Source: Amorphus orientalis
GTDB lineage: Bacteria; Pseudomonadota; Alphaproteobacteria; Rhizobiales; Amorphaceae
Assembly (NCBI RefSeq): GCF_030814015.1
Contig: NZ_JAUSUL010000001.1
Location: forward strand, 648,001-712,000
Length of the DNA: 64,000 nt
Direction: 5' to 3'
This document shows, one piece after another, positions 43,202-52,296 of the stretch (position 1 is its first letter; every line of letters begins with the position of its first letter). The translations under genes and the position numbers were made by a program. The notes under the pieces were generated by a model. It was not told where the DNA came from. It worked only from the letters and a program-made list of their open reading frames with translations, and did no database searches.

Positions 43202-44653
43202 TCAGCTGTCCAGGAGCCGCTTCAGCGTCTCGACGTCCTCGGCCAGAGCATTATCCGTGCCAACCAGGCTGTCGATCTTTCGCACAGCGTGCAAAACAGT
43301 TGTGTGGTCTCTTCCGCCAAAGCGACGACCGATTTCCGGAAGCGACCGGGGCGTCAGGGACTTGGCCAGGAACATGGCAACCTGACGCGGACGGACGACG
43401 GCCCGGGTGCGGCGGGCGGACACCAGGTCCGCCTTGGAGACGTTGTAGTGCTGCGCGACGACGCGCTGGATGTCCTCGATCTTAGGGCGCCGGCCCTCGC
43501 GGGCGCGGACCAGATCCTTCAGGGCCGACTCGGCCATGTCCAGGGTGATGGCCGCACCGGTGAGCTGGTTGCGGGCCACGAGGCGGTTCACGGCACCGTC
43601 CAGGTCGCGGCCGTTCGAGGTGACCGAGCGGGCCACGAAGTCGAGCACGTCCCGGGGGAACTCCAGCTCCGGGAAGGCGGCCTTCTGGGCGGCGAGACGC
43701 CGCTCCAGGATCTTGGAGCGCAGCTCCAGGTCGGGGGCGCCGATTTCCACCGACAGGCCGGCGCCGATGCGGGAGCGGACGCGCTGGTCAAGGCCTTCCA
43801 GTTCGCTGACCGGACGGTCCGCGGCGAGGACCACCTGACGGGCGCCGTCCACGAGCGCGTTCAGGGTGTGGCAGAACTCCTCCTGGACCTTTCCCCCGTG
43901 CAGGAACTGCAGATCGTCGATCAGGAGGACGTCTATGTCCCGGAGGAGCTCCTTGAAGGCAAGCGCGGTCTGGTTTTTCAGGGCCGCGACGAACCTGTAA
44001 ATGTAGTGTTCTGCAGTCAGGTATAGCACGCGCCGTTGCGCGTGCTGGCGGGCTTCGGCGGCGATGCCCTGCAGGATGTGGGTCTTGCCGTAGCCGACGG
44101 AGCCGTGGATGAACAGCGGATTGAAGGCGGCTTTCTCGCCGGACGCGGCCACGGCGACCCGTTTGGCGGCGGCGAGCGCGAGCATGTTCGAAGGACCCTC
44201 TTCGAAGCTGCTCAGCGTGTAGCGGGGATCGAGCGGAGATCCGTTGAGCGCATCCTCGGGCTGGTCGGGTTCGGTCTTGGGCGCCTTTGCGGAGGTCCCC
44301 TTCGCGCTGCCGCGGGGCGCACGCTCGGGGGACGGCTGCGACGGCTTGTCGGCACGGCCCGGAGCCGACGGGCTGCCCGGACGCACGGAGCCGCGAACCA
44401 CGAAGTCCACGCGGCGGATGTCGCCCATTTCCTGCTGGCACAGCTGAACGATCCGCGCGCCGTAGCGCTGCTCCACCCACTGCCGGATGAACAGCGTCGG
44501 AACCGACACCTTCACCACGGATGCACTGCGGGACTCAAAATCGATCCGCGTGAACCAACTCGAATAGACCTCCTCGCCCAGCTCATCGTGGAGACGCTGC
44601 AGGACGCGCCCCCACTTCTGATCCTGGGTTGGGTCGATTTGGGCCGTCGTCAT
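43202..44653 (-). CDS. dnaA: Chromosomal replication initiator DnaA
   Basis: This 483-residue AAA+ initiator binds DnaA boxes and opens oriC. Domain I is about 1-90, and a Pro/Ser/Lys-rich linker is about 90-140. The ATPase has Walker A GSVGYGKTHIL (184-194) and Walker B DVLLIDDLQFLHGG. The C-terminal DNA-binding domain ends with the signature GGRDHTTVLHAVRKID. The ATG at 44653 is preceded by GGAGAAGGAG, so the in-frame GTG at 44701 is probably not the start. It is followed by dnaN and recF; a rhodanese gene lies upstream. Confidence 0.97.
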   Translation of the reverse strand: MTTAQIDPTQDQKWGRVLQRLHDELGEEVYSSWFTRIDFESRSASVVKVSVPTLFIRQWVEQRYGARIVQLCQQEMGDIRRVDFVVRGSVRPGSPSAPGRADKPSQPSPERAPRGSAKGTSAKAPKTEPDQPEDALNGSPLDPRYTLSSFEEGPSNMLALAAAKRVAVAASGEKAAFNPLFIHGSVGYGKTHILQGIAAEARQHAQRRVLYLTAEHYIYRFVAALKNQTALAFKELLRDIDVLLIDDLQFLHGGKVQEEFCHTLNALVDGARQVVLAADRPVSELEGLDQRVRSRIGAGLSVEIGAPDLELRSKILERRLAAQKAAFPELEFPRDVLDFVARSVTSNGRDLDGAVNRLVARNQLTGAAITLDMAESALKDLVRAREGRRPKIEDIQRVVAQHYNVSKADLVSARRTRAVVRPRQVAMFLAKSLTPRSLPEIGRRFGGRDHTTVLHAVRKIDSLVGTDNALAEDVETLKRLLDS

Positions 44654-44811
44654 CCTTTCCACTCCTTCTCCGCCTGTTCTTTCATCCGCCTCGATACTCA
44701 CTGAACGCGCATCCGGTGCGCTTTTTATTAAGCCGGCTAGGTATTTTCCGGCAGTCTTGTCCCTGGACCGCGGAGATTGCTCCGGATCGACGGGATTGAA
44801 TTCCGTGTCGT

Positions 44812-45252
44812 CTAGGATTGAACCCAGGGAAGTCCGGCCGCCTTCCAGCCCGAGACCTGGCCGCGGTGGCTGAGGTCGTCACATGGGCCTTCGAAGCCGT
44901 CGGATATGTTGAAGCAGGCGGTGTACCCGGCCTGCGTCAGCGCGGTTGCCGCACTGCGACTGCGCGCGCCTGAGCGGCAGAGGAAATAGACCGGCGTGTC
45001 GGGGCCGGCGTTCCGCTCGGCGAGAGCGGCGCGGACGTTATCCACGAAACCGGGGTCCACGTCCATGGCCGGATAGCTCTGCCATTCGATCAGAACGGGG
45101 GTGTTGCCGATACCCGACAGATCGGGGATGCCGACGAAGGTCCATTCCGCACGGGTGCGGACATCCACCAGCACCGCAGTCTTGTCTTCCTGGAGGGCCT
45201 TCCAGACCTCGGTGCTGGGGAGGTCGCCGGCATAGGCTGGTTCGGACGCCAT
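44812..45252 (-). CDS. Rhodanese-like domain protein
   Basis: This 146-residue single rhodanese domain has VLVDVRTRAEWTFVGIPDL near 31-49 and the active-site loop FLCRSGARSRSAA with the sulfur-carrying Cys near 95. Rhodaneses transfer sulfane sulfur to thiol acceptors; the physiological partner is unknown. The ATG at 45252 follows AAGGAAAT; upstream extension to 45300 lacks support. It sits between dnaA and the candidate origin region, on the same strand as dnaA. Confidence 0.9.
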   Translation of the reverse strand: MASEPAYAGDLPSTEVWKALQEDKTAVLVDVRTRAEWTFVGIPDLSGIGNTPVLIEWQSYPAMDVDPGFVDNVRAALAERNAGPDTPVYFLCRSGARSRSAATALTQAGYTACFNISDGFEGPCDDLSHRGQVSGWKAAGLPWVQS

Positions 45253-46007
45253 CGACAAATTTCCTTCGACACGCCGAACCACCGTCCGGCGCCGCTTCAA
45301 CTCATGGTTTTGGTTGTCGGCCAGATGCGCGCTATCCCCTCGCGGGTGCGCGCTTCAGGTCGCCGCTGTTAAGATACGCTGGATGTATGGAGCTAGGTCC
45401 AAACGACGAGAGAACTCAAATTGGTGTCCTCCAATACTTCATTGGCTTAAACTATACACAACATACACAAATTTATTTTTGTGATTATTTGAAAAGGCCG
45501 GTGGGTGCCGACCGATGACTTGAAGATACAGATGCGCCCCCAGGGCCGCAATGGGCATTGGTGACTAAATTGTAAACGGCCCCTTAACGGAGCCGGGTGA
45601 TTCGTCAGGGCCTTTTGCAACTCGTTCCGGCAACCTGTTTCGACTCAATGGATTCCTCCTCCGAAGTGGCGGCCCGACCGCGCCGGAACGAAGGTGGCAA
45701 AAAAATTTTGAGGGAGCTACTTGACTTTTCGGATGCAGGCCCTCTTTCGGAAAAATGAGCGCTATGTCACGCTAATTATCTGAAATGTAAGTGTTTTTTT
45801 GGCCAAGTGGGGCGCCGGGAAAGGGGCGGCGGCGGGCGGGATTTAGATTAGCCGGTTAAGCCTTGTGGATAGCTGTGAAAACGGGCTTCCGCCCTGACCG
45901 GAGGCTCTCGGCCGCTGCCGAGGGCGTTGGCATCCAGACATGAAAAAGGCCCGACGCGAGATGCGTCGAGCCCCTCAAGGCAGCCCGGATTGAAGGTGTC
46001 CGTCTGA
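45253..46007. other. 755-bp gene-free region, candidate oriC
   Basis: No gene-like frame is visible between the rhodanese gene and rpsT. The stretch includes an AT-rich block (about 45450-45495), T- and A-runs near 45700-45715 and 45795, and one DnaA-box-like site (TTGTGGATAG at 45863-45872, one mismatch to the TTATCCACA consensus on the other strand), with a weaker copy near 45452-45461. The rpsT terminator is at its right edge. Closeness to dnaA fits an origin, but the number of good boxes is low. Confidence 0.4.
45943..45972 (-). terminator. Rho-independent terminator of rpsT
   Basis: On the minus strand GGCTCGACGC and GCGTCGGGCC form a 10-bp stem (one G-U pair) with a 5-base loop, followed by TTTTT, 36 bases after the rpsT stop. 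Confidence 0.85.
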
Positions 46008-46274
46008 TCAGACCGACAGGGCCTTCACTCGCTGGGCGAGCCGCGAAACCTTGCGCGAAGCGGTATTGCGATGAATAACGCCTTTGGTTGCCGCGCGCAT
46101 GATCTCCGGTTGCGCCTGCTTCAGCGCCGACTGTGCGGCGGTGGAATCCCCGGAGCTGATCGCCTCCTCGACTTTGCGCACAAAGCTGCGCATCCGAGAC
46201 CGGCGAGACTTGTTGATCTCGGTCCGGCGCGCGATCTTCCGGGTCATCTTTTTAGCCGATCGCGTGTTGGCCAT
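46008..46274 (-). CDS. rpsT: 30S ribosomal protein S20
   Basis: This 88-residue basic protein binds 16S rRNA in the small subunit. It starts [20 protein letters not shown] and has the family regions [15 protein letters not shown] and [23 protein letters not shown] 46274 is the canonical start; the open frame continues upstream but is not S20-like. A terminator follows at 45943-45972. Its place near dnaA is common in alphaproteobacteria. Confidence 0.97.
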   Translation of the reverse strand: MANTRSAKKMTRKIARRTEINKSRRSRMRSFVRKVEEAISSGDSTAAQSALKQAQPEIMRAATKGVIHRNTASRKVSRLAQRVKALSV

Positions 46275-46675
46275 CGACGCTCCTGTCCTTTTTCTCGCCG
46301 GGCCGTTCGCGGGGGCATTCCGCTTCAGGACCCGAACCGGTCTTCCAGATCCGAACCCGCGGTGTCGGCGCTCGATGCCGCGCTCCGCTCCGCATGGTCG
46401 GTGATGTCGCTTGTGATGCCGATGGCGCCGCTCCAGTCGACGCTCGCCTGACGGCGCCTCCCGAACCGGCCTGTTCAGCCTCGGCATCCTGAGGATAAGG
46501 GCGCGTCTATACGCTCGCGCAACCCCCCGGTCAACGGTTCAGCCCGGTTTTCGCATCAAAAGGTGGCGTTTCCAGCCCGCTGACCGCCTGTCGGTGTCCC
46601 GCTCCGCCGCACCGGCGCGCCCGGGCCGGAGCCGTTCGCGACCGCCCGGACGGTGCCGTCCGAGCGGAAGAGGCG
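46275..46675. other. Gene-free stretch upstream of rpsT
   Basis: These 401 bases carry the rpsT promoter region and GC-rich sequence downstream of the enoyl-CoA hydratase gene. No coding signature, RNA gene or clear hairpin was recognised. Confidence 0.4.
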
Positions 46676-47449
46676 CTAGCGGTTCTTGAACTGGGGCGTG
46701 CGCTTGTCGACGAAGGCGTCCATGCCCTCTTTCTGGTCCTCGGTGCCGAACATGGCGTGGAACAGGCGCCGTTCGAAGCGGACGCCTTCCGCCAGCGTCG
46801 TCTCGTAGGAGCGGTTCACGCTCTCCTTCGCCATCATCACGATCGGCTGCGAGAAGTCGGCGATCTTCTCCGCGGCGGCGAGCGCCTCGCCGATCAGCTC
46901 GTCGGAGGGGACCACCCGCGACACGAGCCCTGACCGCTCGGCCTCGTCGGCTTTCATCAGCCGTCCGGTCAGCACCATCTCCATGGCCTTCGACTTGCCG
47001 ACGAAACGGGTGAGGCGCTGAGTGCCGCCGGCGCCCGGCATGACGCCGAGGGTGATCTCCGGCTGGCCGAACTTGGCGCTCTCGGCGGCGATGATGAAGT
47101 CGCACATCATCGCCAGCTCGCAGCCGCCGCCGAGCGCGTAGCCGGCCACCGCCGCGATCACCGGCTTGCGCATCTGTCCGACCCGGTCCCAGGGCGAGAT
47201 GAAGTCGCCGACATAGGCCTGCACGAAATCGAGCGACGCCATCTCCTTGATGTCGGCACCGGCGGCGAACGCCTTGTCGGAGCCGGTGATCACGCTCGCG
47301 CCGAGTTTCGGATCCTGCTCGACATGGGTCAGCGCGTCGGTCACTTCGGCAATCAGCTGCGCGTTCAGCGCGTTCATCGCCTTCGGCCGGTTCAGCGTGA
47401 TCAGCGCCACCTTGCCGCGCGTCTCGTAAAGGATGGTCTCATAGGCCAT
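46676..47449 (-). CDS. Enoyl-CoA hydratase
   Basis: This 257-residue crotonase-fold enzyme hydrates trans-2-enoyl-CoA in fatty-acid beta-oxidation. It starts [20 protein letters not shown] and shows [15 protein letters not shown] (oxyanion region), [18 protein letters not shown] with the catalytic Glu, and [17 protein letters not shown] with the second Glu. ATG 47449 follows GGAGCCTCC; the open frame runs further upstream but without conservation. Similar to short-chain FadB1/EchA proteins. Confidence 0.94.
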   Translation of the reverse strand: MAYETILYETRGKVALITLNRPKAMNALNAQLIAEVTDALTHVEQDPKLGASVITGSDKAFAAGADIKEMASLDFVQAYVGDFISPWDRVGQMRKPVIAAVAGYALGGGCELAMMCDFIIAAESAKFGQPEITLGVMPGAGGTQRLTRFVGKSKAMEMVLTGRLMKADEAERSGLVSRVVPSDELIGEALAAAEKIADFSQPIVMMAKESVNRSYETTLAEGVRFERRLFHAMFGTEDQKEGMDAFVDKRTPQFKNR

Positions 47450-47639
47450 TGGGAGGCTCCTCACCTGGGCGGCGCCCGGTTGCCACCGCGCCGCTGCCAA
47501 TTCGGTAGCGAAGCCGTGGGGCGCTTTCAACCGGCAAGCCGCTCGCCGGCGGACCGGTCCTGGCGCCGGAGGATTTCAACGCCGGGCGCGATCGTCTAGA
47601 CGTGGGGCTCTTCCTTTCCCGCGAGACCCGTCATCCCCA

Positions 47640-48785
47640 ATGTCCGAATTGTCCGTGCTCGAACGATACGACGCGCTGGTTGCTTCCGGCGCGCTCGATC
47701 GCGACCCCGCTCAGGAAGCCGTGGCCCTGCGCCTCGGCGAGCTCTGCGACGCGCTGGAGGAGCGGCCGGAGGCGGGCCGCTCGCAAAGTGTGCTCGGACG
47801 CCTGTTCCGCCGGCCGCGGCCGCGCGAGGCCGTGCACGGGCTCTATCTCTGGGGCGAGGTGGGGCGCGGCAAGACGATGCTGATGGACTTCTTCTTCGAG
47901 GCCGCGCCCATTGAGAAGAAGCGCCGGGCCCATTTCACGAATTTCATGGCCGACGTGCACGCCCGGGTCCACGCCGCCCGCCAGGCGATCGCGGACGGCC
48001 GGACGAAGGGCGACGACCCGATCCCGCCGGTGGCCGCCTCCATCGCGGAGGAGACGGAGCTTTTGTGCTTCGACGAATTCACCGTGACCGACATCGCCGA
48101 CGCGATGATCCTCGGCCGGCTGTTCACGCGGCTGTTCGAGGACGGTCTGGTGCTGGTGGCCACCTCCAACGTGGCGCCGGACGATCTCTACAAGGGCGGG
48201 CTCAACCGCGGCCACTTCCTGGGCTTCATCGATCTGTTGAAGCGGCATGTCGACGTGCAGCGGCTGGATGCCCACGCCGATTACCGGCTCGACAAGCTGG
48301 CCGGGACGCGGGTCTATTTCGATGCCGACAGCCCGGAAGACCAGCGGGCCATGGAGGGGCTCTGGCGCAGGCTCACCGGAGGCGAGGAGCCGGCTGCCCA
48401 GACCATCGAGGTGCTGGGCCACAAGGTCGAGGTGCCGGCCATGCTCGGCGGGGTCGCGCGATTCTCCTTCTCCGATCTGTGCGAACGGCCGCTCGGGGCG
48501 AGCGACTACCGGGCGATCGCCGACCGCTTCCACACGGTGGTGGTGACGGGGGTGCCGTTGCTGTCGCCGCAGCGTCGCAACGAGGCGAAGCGCTTCATCA
48601 CCCTGATCGACGTCTTCTATGACGCGCACGTCCGCGTCGTGATCTCCGCACAGGCTGAGCCGGACGGGCTGTTTTCCGGGGAGGATGGCACCGAGGCCTT
48701 CGAGTTCAAGCGCACCGCGTCGCGCCTGACGGAGATGCGCTCGATGAGCTATCTGGAAGCCAGCGAACAGCTGCCGCTCACCTGA
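47640..48785 (+). CDS. zapE: Cell-division ATPase ZapE/AFG1 family
   Basis: The 381-residue AAA-like P-loop protein has Walker A LWGEVGRGKTMLMD near 80-93, Walker B LLCFDEFTVTDIADAM near 141-156, LVATSNVAPDDLYKGGLNR and the C-terminal EFKRTASRLTEMRSMSYL. ZapE binds FtsZ during division in E. coli; the mitochondrial counterpart AFG1 assists protein turnover. It is just upstream of mdh on the plus strand, a pairing common in Hyphomicrobiales. Confidence 0.93.
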   Translation: MSELSVLERYDALVASGALDRDPAQEAVALRLGELCDALEERPEAGRSQSVLGRLFRRPRPREAVHGLYLWGEVGRGKTMLMDFFFEAAPIEKKRRAHFTNFMADVHARVHAARQAIADGRTKGDDPIPPVAASIAEETELLCFDEFTVTDIADAMILGRLFTRLFEDGLVLVATSNVAPDDLYKGGLNRGHFLGFIDLLKRHVDVQRLDAHADYRLDKLAGTRVYFDADSPEDQRAMEGLWRRLTGGEEPAAQTIEVLGHKVEVPAMLGGVARFSFSDLCERPLGASDYRAIADRFHTVVVTGVPLLSPQRRNEAKRFITLIDVFYDAHVRVVISAQAEPDGLFSGEDGTEAFEFKRTASRLTEMRSMSYLEASEQLPLT

Positions 48786-49889
<1,104 letters not shown>

Positions 49890-49901
49890 GGCGCGCCTCG
49901 G

Positions 49902-49924
49902 GGGCCGGTGAATCCGGCCCTTTC
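49902..49924 (+). terminator. Weak terminator or attenuator between mdh and sucC
   Basis: GGGCCGG (49902-49908) and CCGGCCC (49914-49920) form a 7-bp stem with a 5-base loop followed by TTTCC. It could uncouple mdh from the suc genes. Confidence 0.45.
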
Positions 49925-49959
49925 CATTTCTTTGCTGTGCGACAGGCCGGGAGACAGAC

Positions 49960-51150
49960 GTGAACATCCACGAATATCAGGCCAAGGAAGTCCTCAAGGG
50001 CTACGGCGCGCCGGTGGCCAACGGCGTTCCGATCACCGATGCCGCCGAGGCCGAGGCGGCTGCGTCCAAGCTTCCTGGGCCGCTCTATGTGGTGAAGAGC
50101 CAGATCCACGCCGGCGGCCGCGGCAAGGGCAAGTTCAAGGAACTCGGCCCGGACGCCAAGGGCGGCGTGCGCCTCGCCAAGTCGGTGGAAGAAGTTGCCG
50201 CCTTCGCCAAGGAGATGCTCGGCAACACGCTGGTGACCAAGCAGACCGGCCCGGCCGGCAAGCAGGTCAACCGCCTCTATATCGAGGACGGCGCCGACAT
50301 CGACCGCGAACTCTATCTCTCCCTGCTGGTCGACCGCACCGTCGGCAAGGTGGCCTTCGTCGCCTCGACCGAGGGCGGCATGGACATCGAGACCGTCGCC
50401 GAGGAAACGCCGGAGAAGATCCTCACGCTTCCCATCGATCCGGAAGCCGGCGTCACCGAGGCCGATGCGGCCAAGCTCTGCGATGCGCTCAAGCTCGACG
50501 GGCCGGCCCGCGAGGACGGGATGAAGCTGTTCCCGATCCTCTACAAGGCCTATGGCGAGAAGGACATGAGCCTTCTGGAGATCAATCCGCTGATCGTCAT
50601 GACCGACGGTCACCTGCGCGTGCTCGACGCCAAGGTCTCCTTCGACGGCAACGCCATGTTCCGTCACGACGACATCAAGGCGCTGCGCGACGAGACCGAG
50701 GAAGATGCCAAGGAGATCGAGGCGTCCAAGTACGATCTCGCCTACATCGCCCTCGATGGCGACATCGGCTGCATGGTGAACGGCGCGGGCCTCGCCATGG
50801 CGACGATGGACATCATCAAGCTCTACGGCAAGGAGCCGGCGAACTTCCTCGACGTCGGCGGCGGCGCGAGCAAGGAGAAGGTCACGGCGGCGTTCAAGAT
50901 CATCACCGCCGACCCGAACGTGAAGGGCATCCTGGTCAACATCTTCGGCGGCATCATGCGCTGCGACATCATCGCCGAGGGCGTGGTGGCCGCGGTGAAG
51001 GAAGTCGGCCTCACGGTTCCGCTCGTCGTTCGGCTGGAAGGCACGAACGTCGACAAGGGCAAGGCGATCCTCAACGAGAGCGGGCTGGCCATCACGGCGG
51101 CCGACGATCTCGACGACGCCGCCAAGAAGATCGTCGCGGCGGTCGGCTAG
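49960..51150 (+). CDS. sucC: Succinyl-CoA synthetase beta subunit
   Basis: This 396-residue ATP-grasp subunit forms succinate and nucleoside triphosphate from succinyl-CoA together with SucD. It begins [20 protein letters not shown] from a GTG at 49960 preceded by CCGGGAGA, and shows [40 protein letters not shown] and [17 protein letters not shown]. sucD starts 94 bases downstream. Confidence 0.97.
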   Translation: MNIHEYQAKEVLKGYGAPVANGVPITDAAEAEAAASKLPGPLYVVKSQIHAGGRGKGKFKELGPDAKGGVRLAKSVEEVAAFAKEMLGNTLVTKQTGPAGKQVNRLYIEDGADIDRELYLSLLVDRTVGKVAFVASTEGGMDIETVAEETPEKILTLPIDPEAGVTEADAAKLCDALKLDGPAREDGMKLFPILYKAYGEKDMSLLEINPLIVMTDGHLRVLDAKVSFDGNAMFRHDDIKALRDETEEDAKEIEASKYDLAYIALDGDIGCMVNGAGLAMATMDIIKLYGKEPANFLDVGGGASKEKVTAAFKIITADPNVKGILVNIFGGIMRCDIIAEGVVAAVKEVGLTVPLVVRLEGTNVDKGKAILNESGLAITAADDLDDAAKKIVAAVG

Positions 51151-51244
51151 GTCCGGTCTTCCGCTGCCCCGCCGGCGCCCCTGGGGCTCACAATGGTGCC
51201 GGCGTGCGGCCTGCGACTTGATGCACAGCTAAAGAAGGCACGTT

Positions 51245-52156
51245 ATGTCCATTCTCGTCGACAAGAACACCAAGGTGATCGTGCAGGGTCTGACCGGCAA
51301 GACCGGCACCTTCCACACTGAGCAGGCGCTGGCCTACTACGGCACCAAGATGGTCGGTGGTGTGCACCCGAAGAAGGGCGGCGAGACCTGGCAGGGCACC
51401 GCCGCCGGGAATTCGGTCGAGCTGCCGATCTTCGCCTCCGTGGCCGAAGCCAAGGAGAAGACGGGCGCCGACGCCTCGGTGATCTACGTTCCGCCGGCCG
51501 GCGCGGCCGCGGCCATCGAGGAGGCGATCGACGCCGAGGTCGGCCTGATCGTCTGCATCACCGAAGGCATCCCGGTGATGGACATGGTCAACGTGAAGGC
51601 CAAGCTCGACAAGTCGAAGTCGCGCCTGATCGGCCCGAACTGCCCCGGCGTTCTGACGCCGGAAGAGTGCAAGATCGGCATCATGCCGGGCAACATCTTC
51701 AAGAAGGGCTCGGTCGGTGTCGTCTCGCGCTCCGGCACGCTTACCTATGAAGCGGTGTTCCAGACCACCAACGAGGGCCTTGGCCAGACCACGGCGGTCG
51801 GCATCGGCGGCGACCCGGTGAAGGGCACCGAGTTCATCGACGTGCTGGAGATGTTCCTCGCCGACGACGCGACGGAATCCATCATCATGATCGGCGAGAT
51901 CGGCGGCTCGGCCGAAGAGGACGCCGCCCAGTTCCTAGCCGACGAGGCCAAGAAGGGCCGCAAGAAGCCGACCGTCGGCTTCATCGCTGGCCGCACGGCG
52001 CCTCCCGGCCGGACCATGGGCCATGCCGGTGCCGTGGTGTCCGGCGGCAAGGGCGGCGCGGAAGACAAGATCGCCGCGATGGAAGCGGCCGGAATCAAGG
52101 TATCTCCGTCGCCGGCACAGCTTGGCGCAACCTTGAGTGCGCTTCTGAAAGGGTGA
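51245..52156 (+). CDS. sucD: Succinyl-CoA synthetase alpha subunit
   Basis: This 303-residue subunit binds CoA and carries the phosphohistidine. It starts [20 protein letters not shown] and shows [20 protein letters not shown]-like [42 protein letters not shown] and [13 protein letters not shown], in which the His is the phosphorylated residue. AAAGAAGG lies before the ATG. It pairs with SucC just upstream. Confidence 0.97.
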   Translation: MSILVDKNTKVIVQGLTGKTGTFHTEQALAYYGTKMVGGVHPKKGGETWQGTAAGNSVELPIFASVAEAKEKTGADASVIYVPPAGAAAAIEEAIDAEVGLIVCITEGIPVMDMVNVKAKLDKSKSRLIGPNCPGVLTPEECKIGIMPGNIFKKGSVGVVSRSGTLTYEAVFQTTNEGLGQTTAVGIGGDPVKGTEFIDVLEMFLADDATESIIMIGEIGGSAEEDAAQFLADEAKKGRKKPTVGFIAGRTAPPGRTMGHAGAVVSGGKGGAEDKIAAMEAAGIKVSPSPAQLGATLSALLKG

Positions 52157-52296
52157 CGATCGCGGTCCGGGGGCTTTCAGGCGCCTGGAACGTGACTAAG
52201 TTTAGACAGGTTGCGTCCGCCCGACGGTGACGTCATCTTCGGGCGGCAAACCTTTGATCAGAACAGAGGGCCGTGTGCGGCCCGGGCGCGAGAGTG

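Noticed and set aside
52188-52216. EcfG-like promoter upstream of sucA
   Set aside because: GGAAC is present but the spacing to the next GTT is 18 bases and the CGTT is not matched, so it does not meet the consensus.
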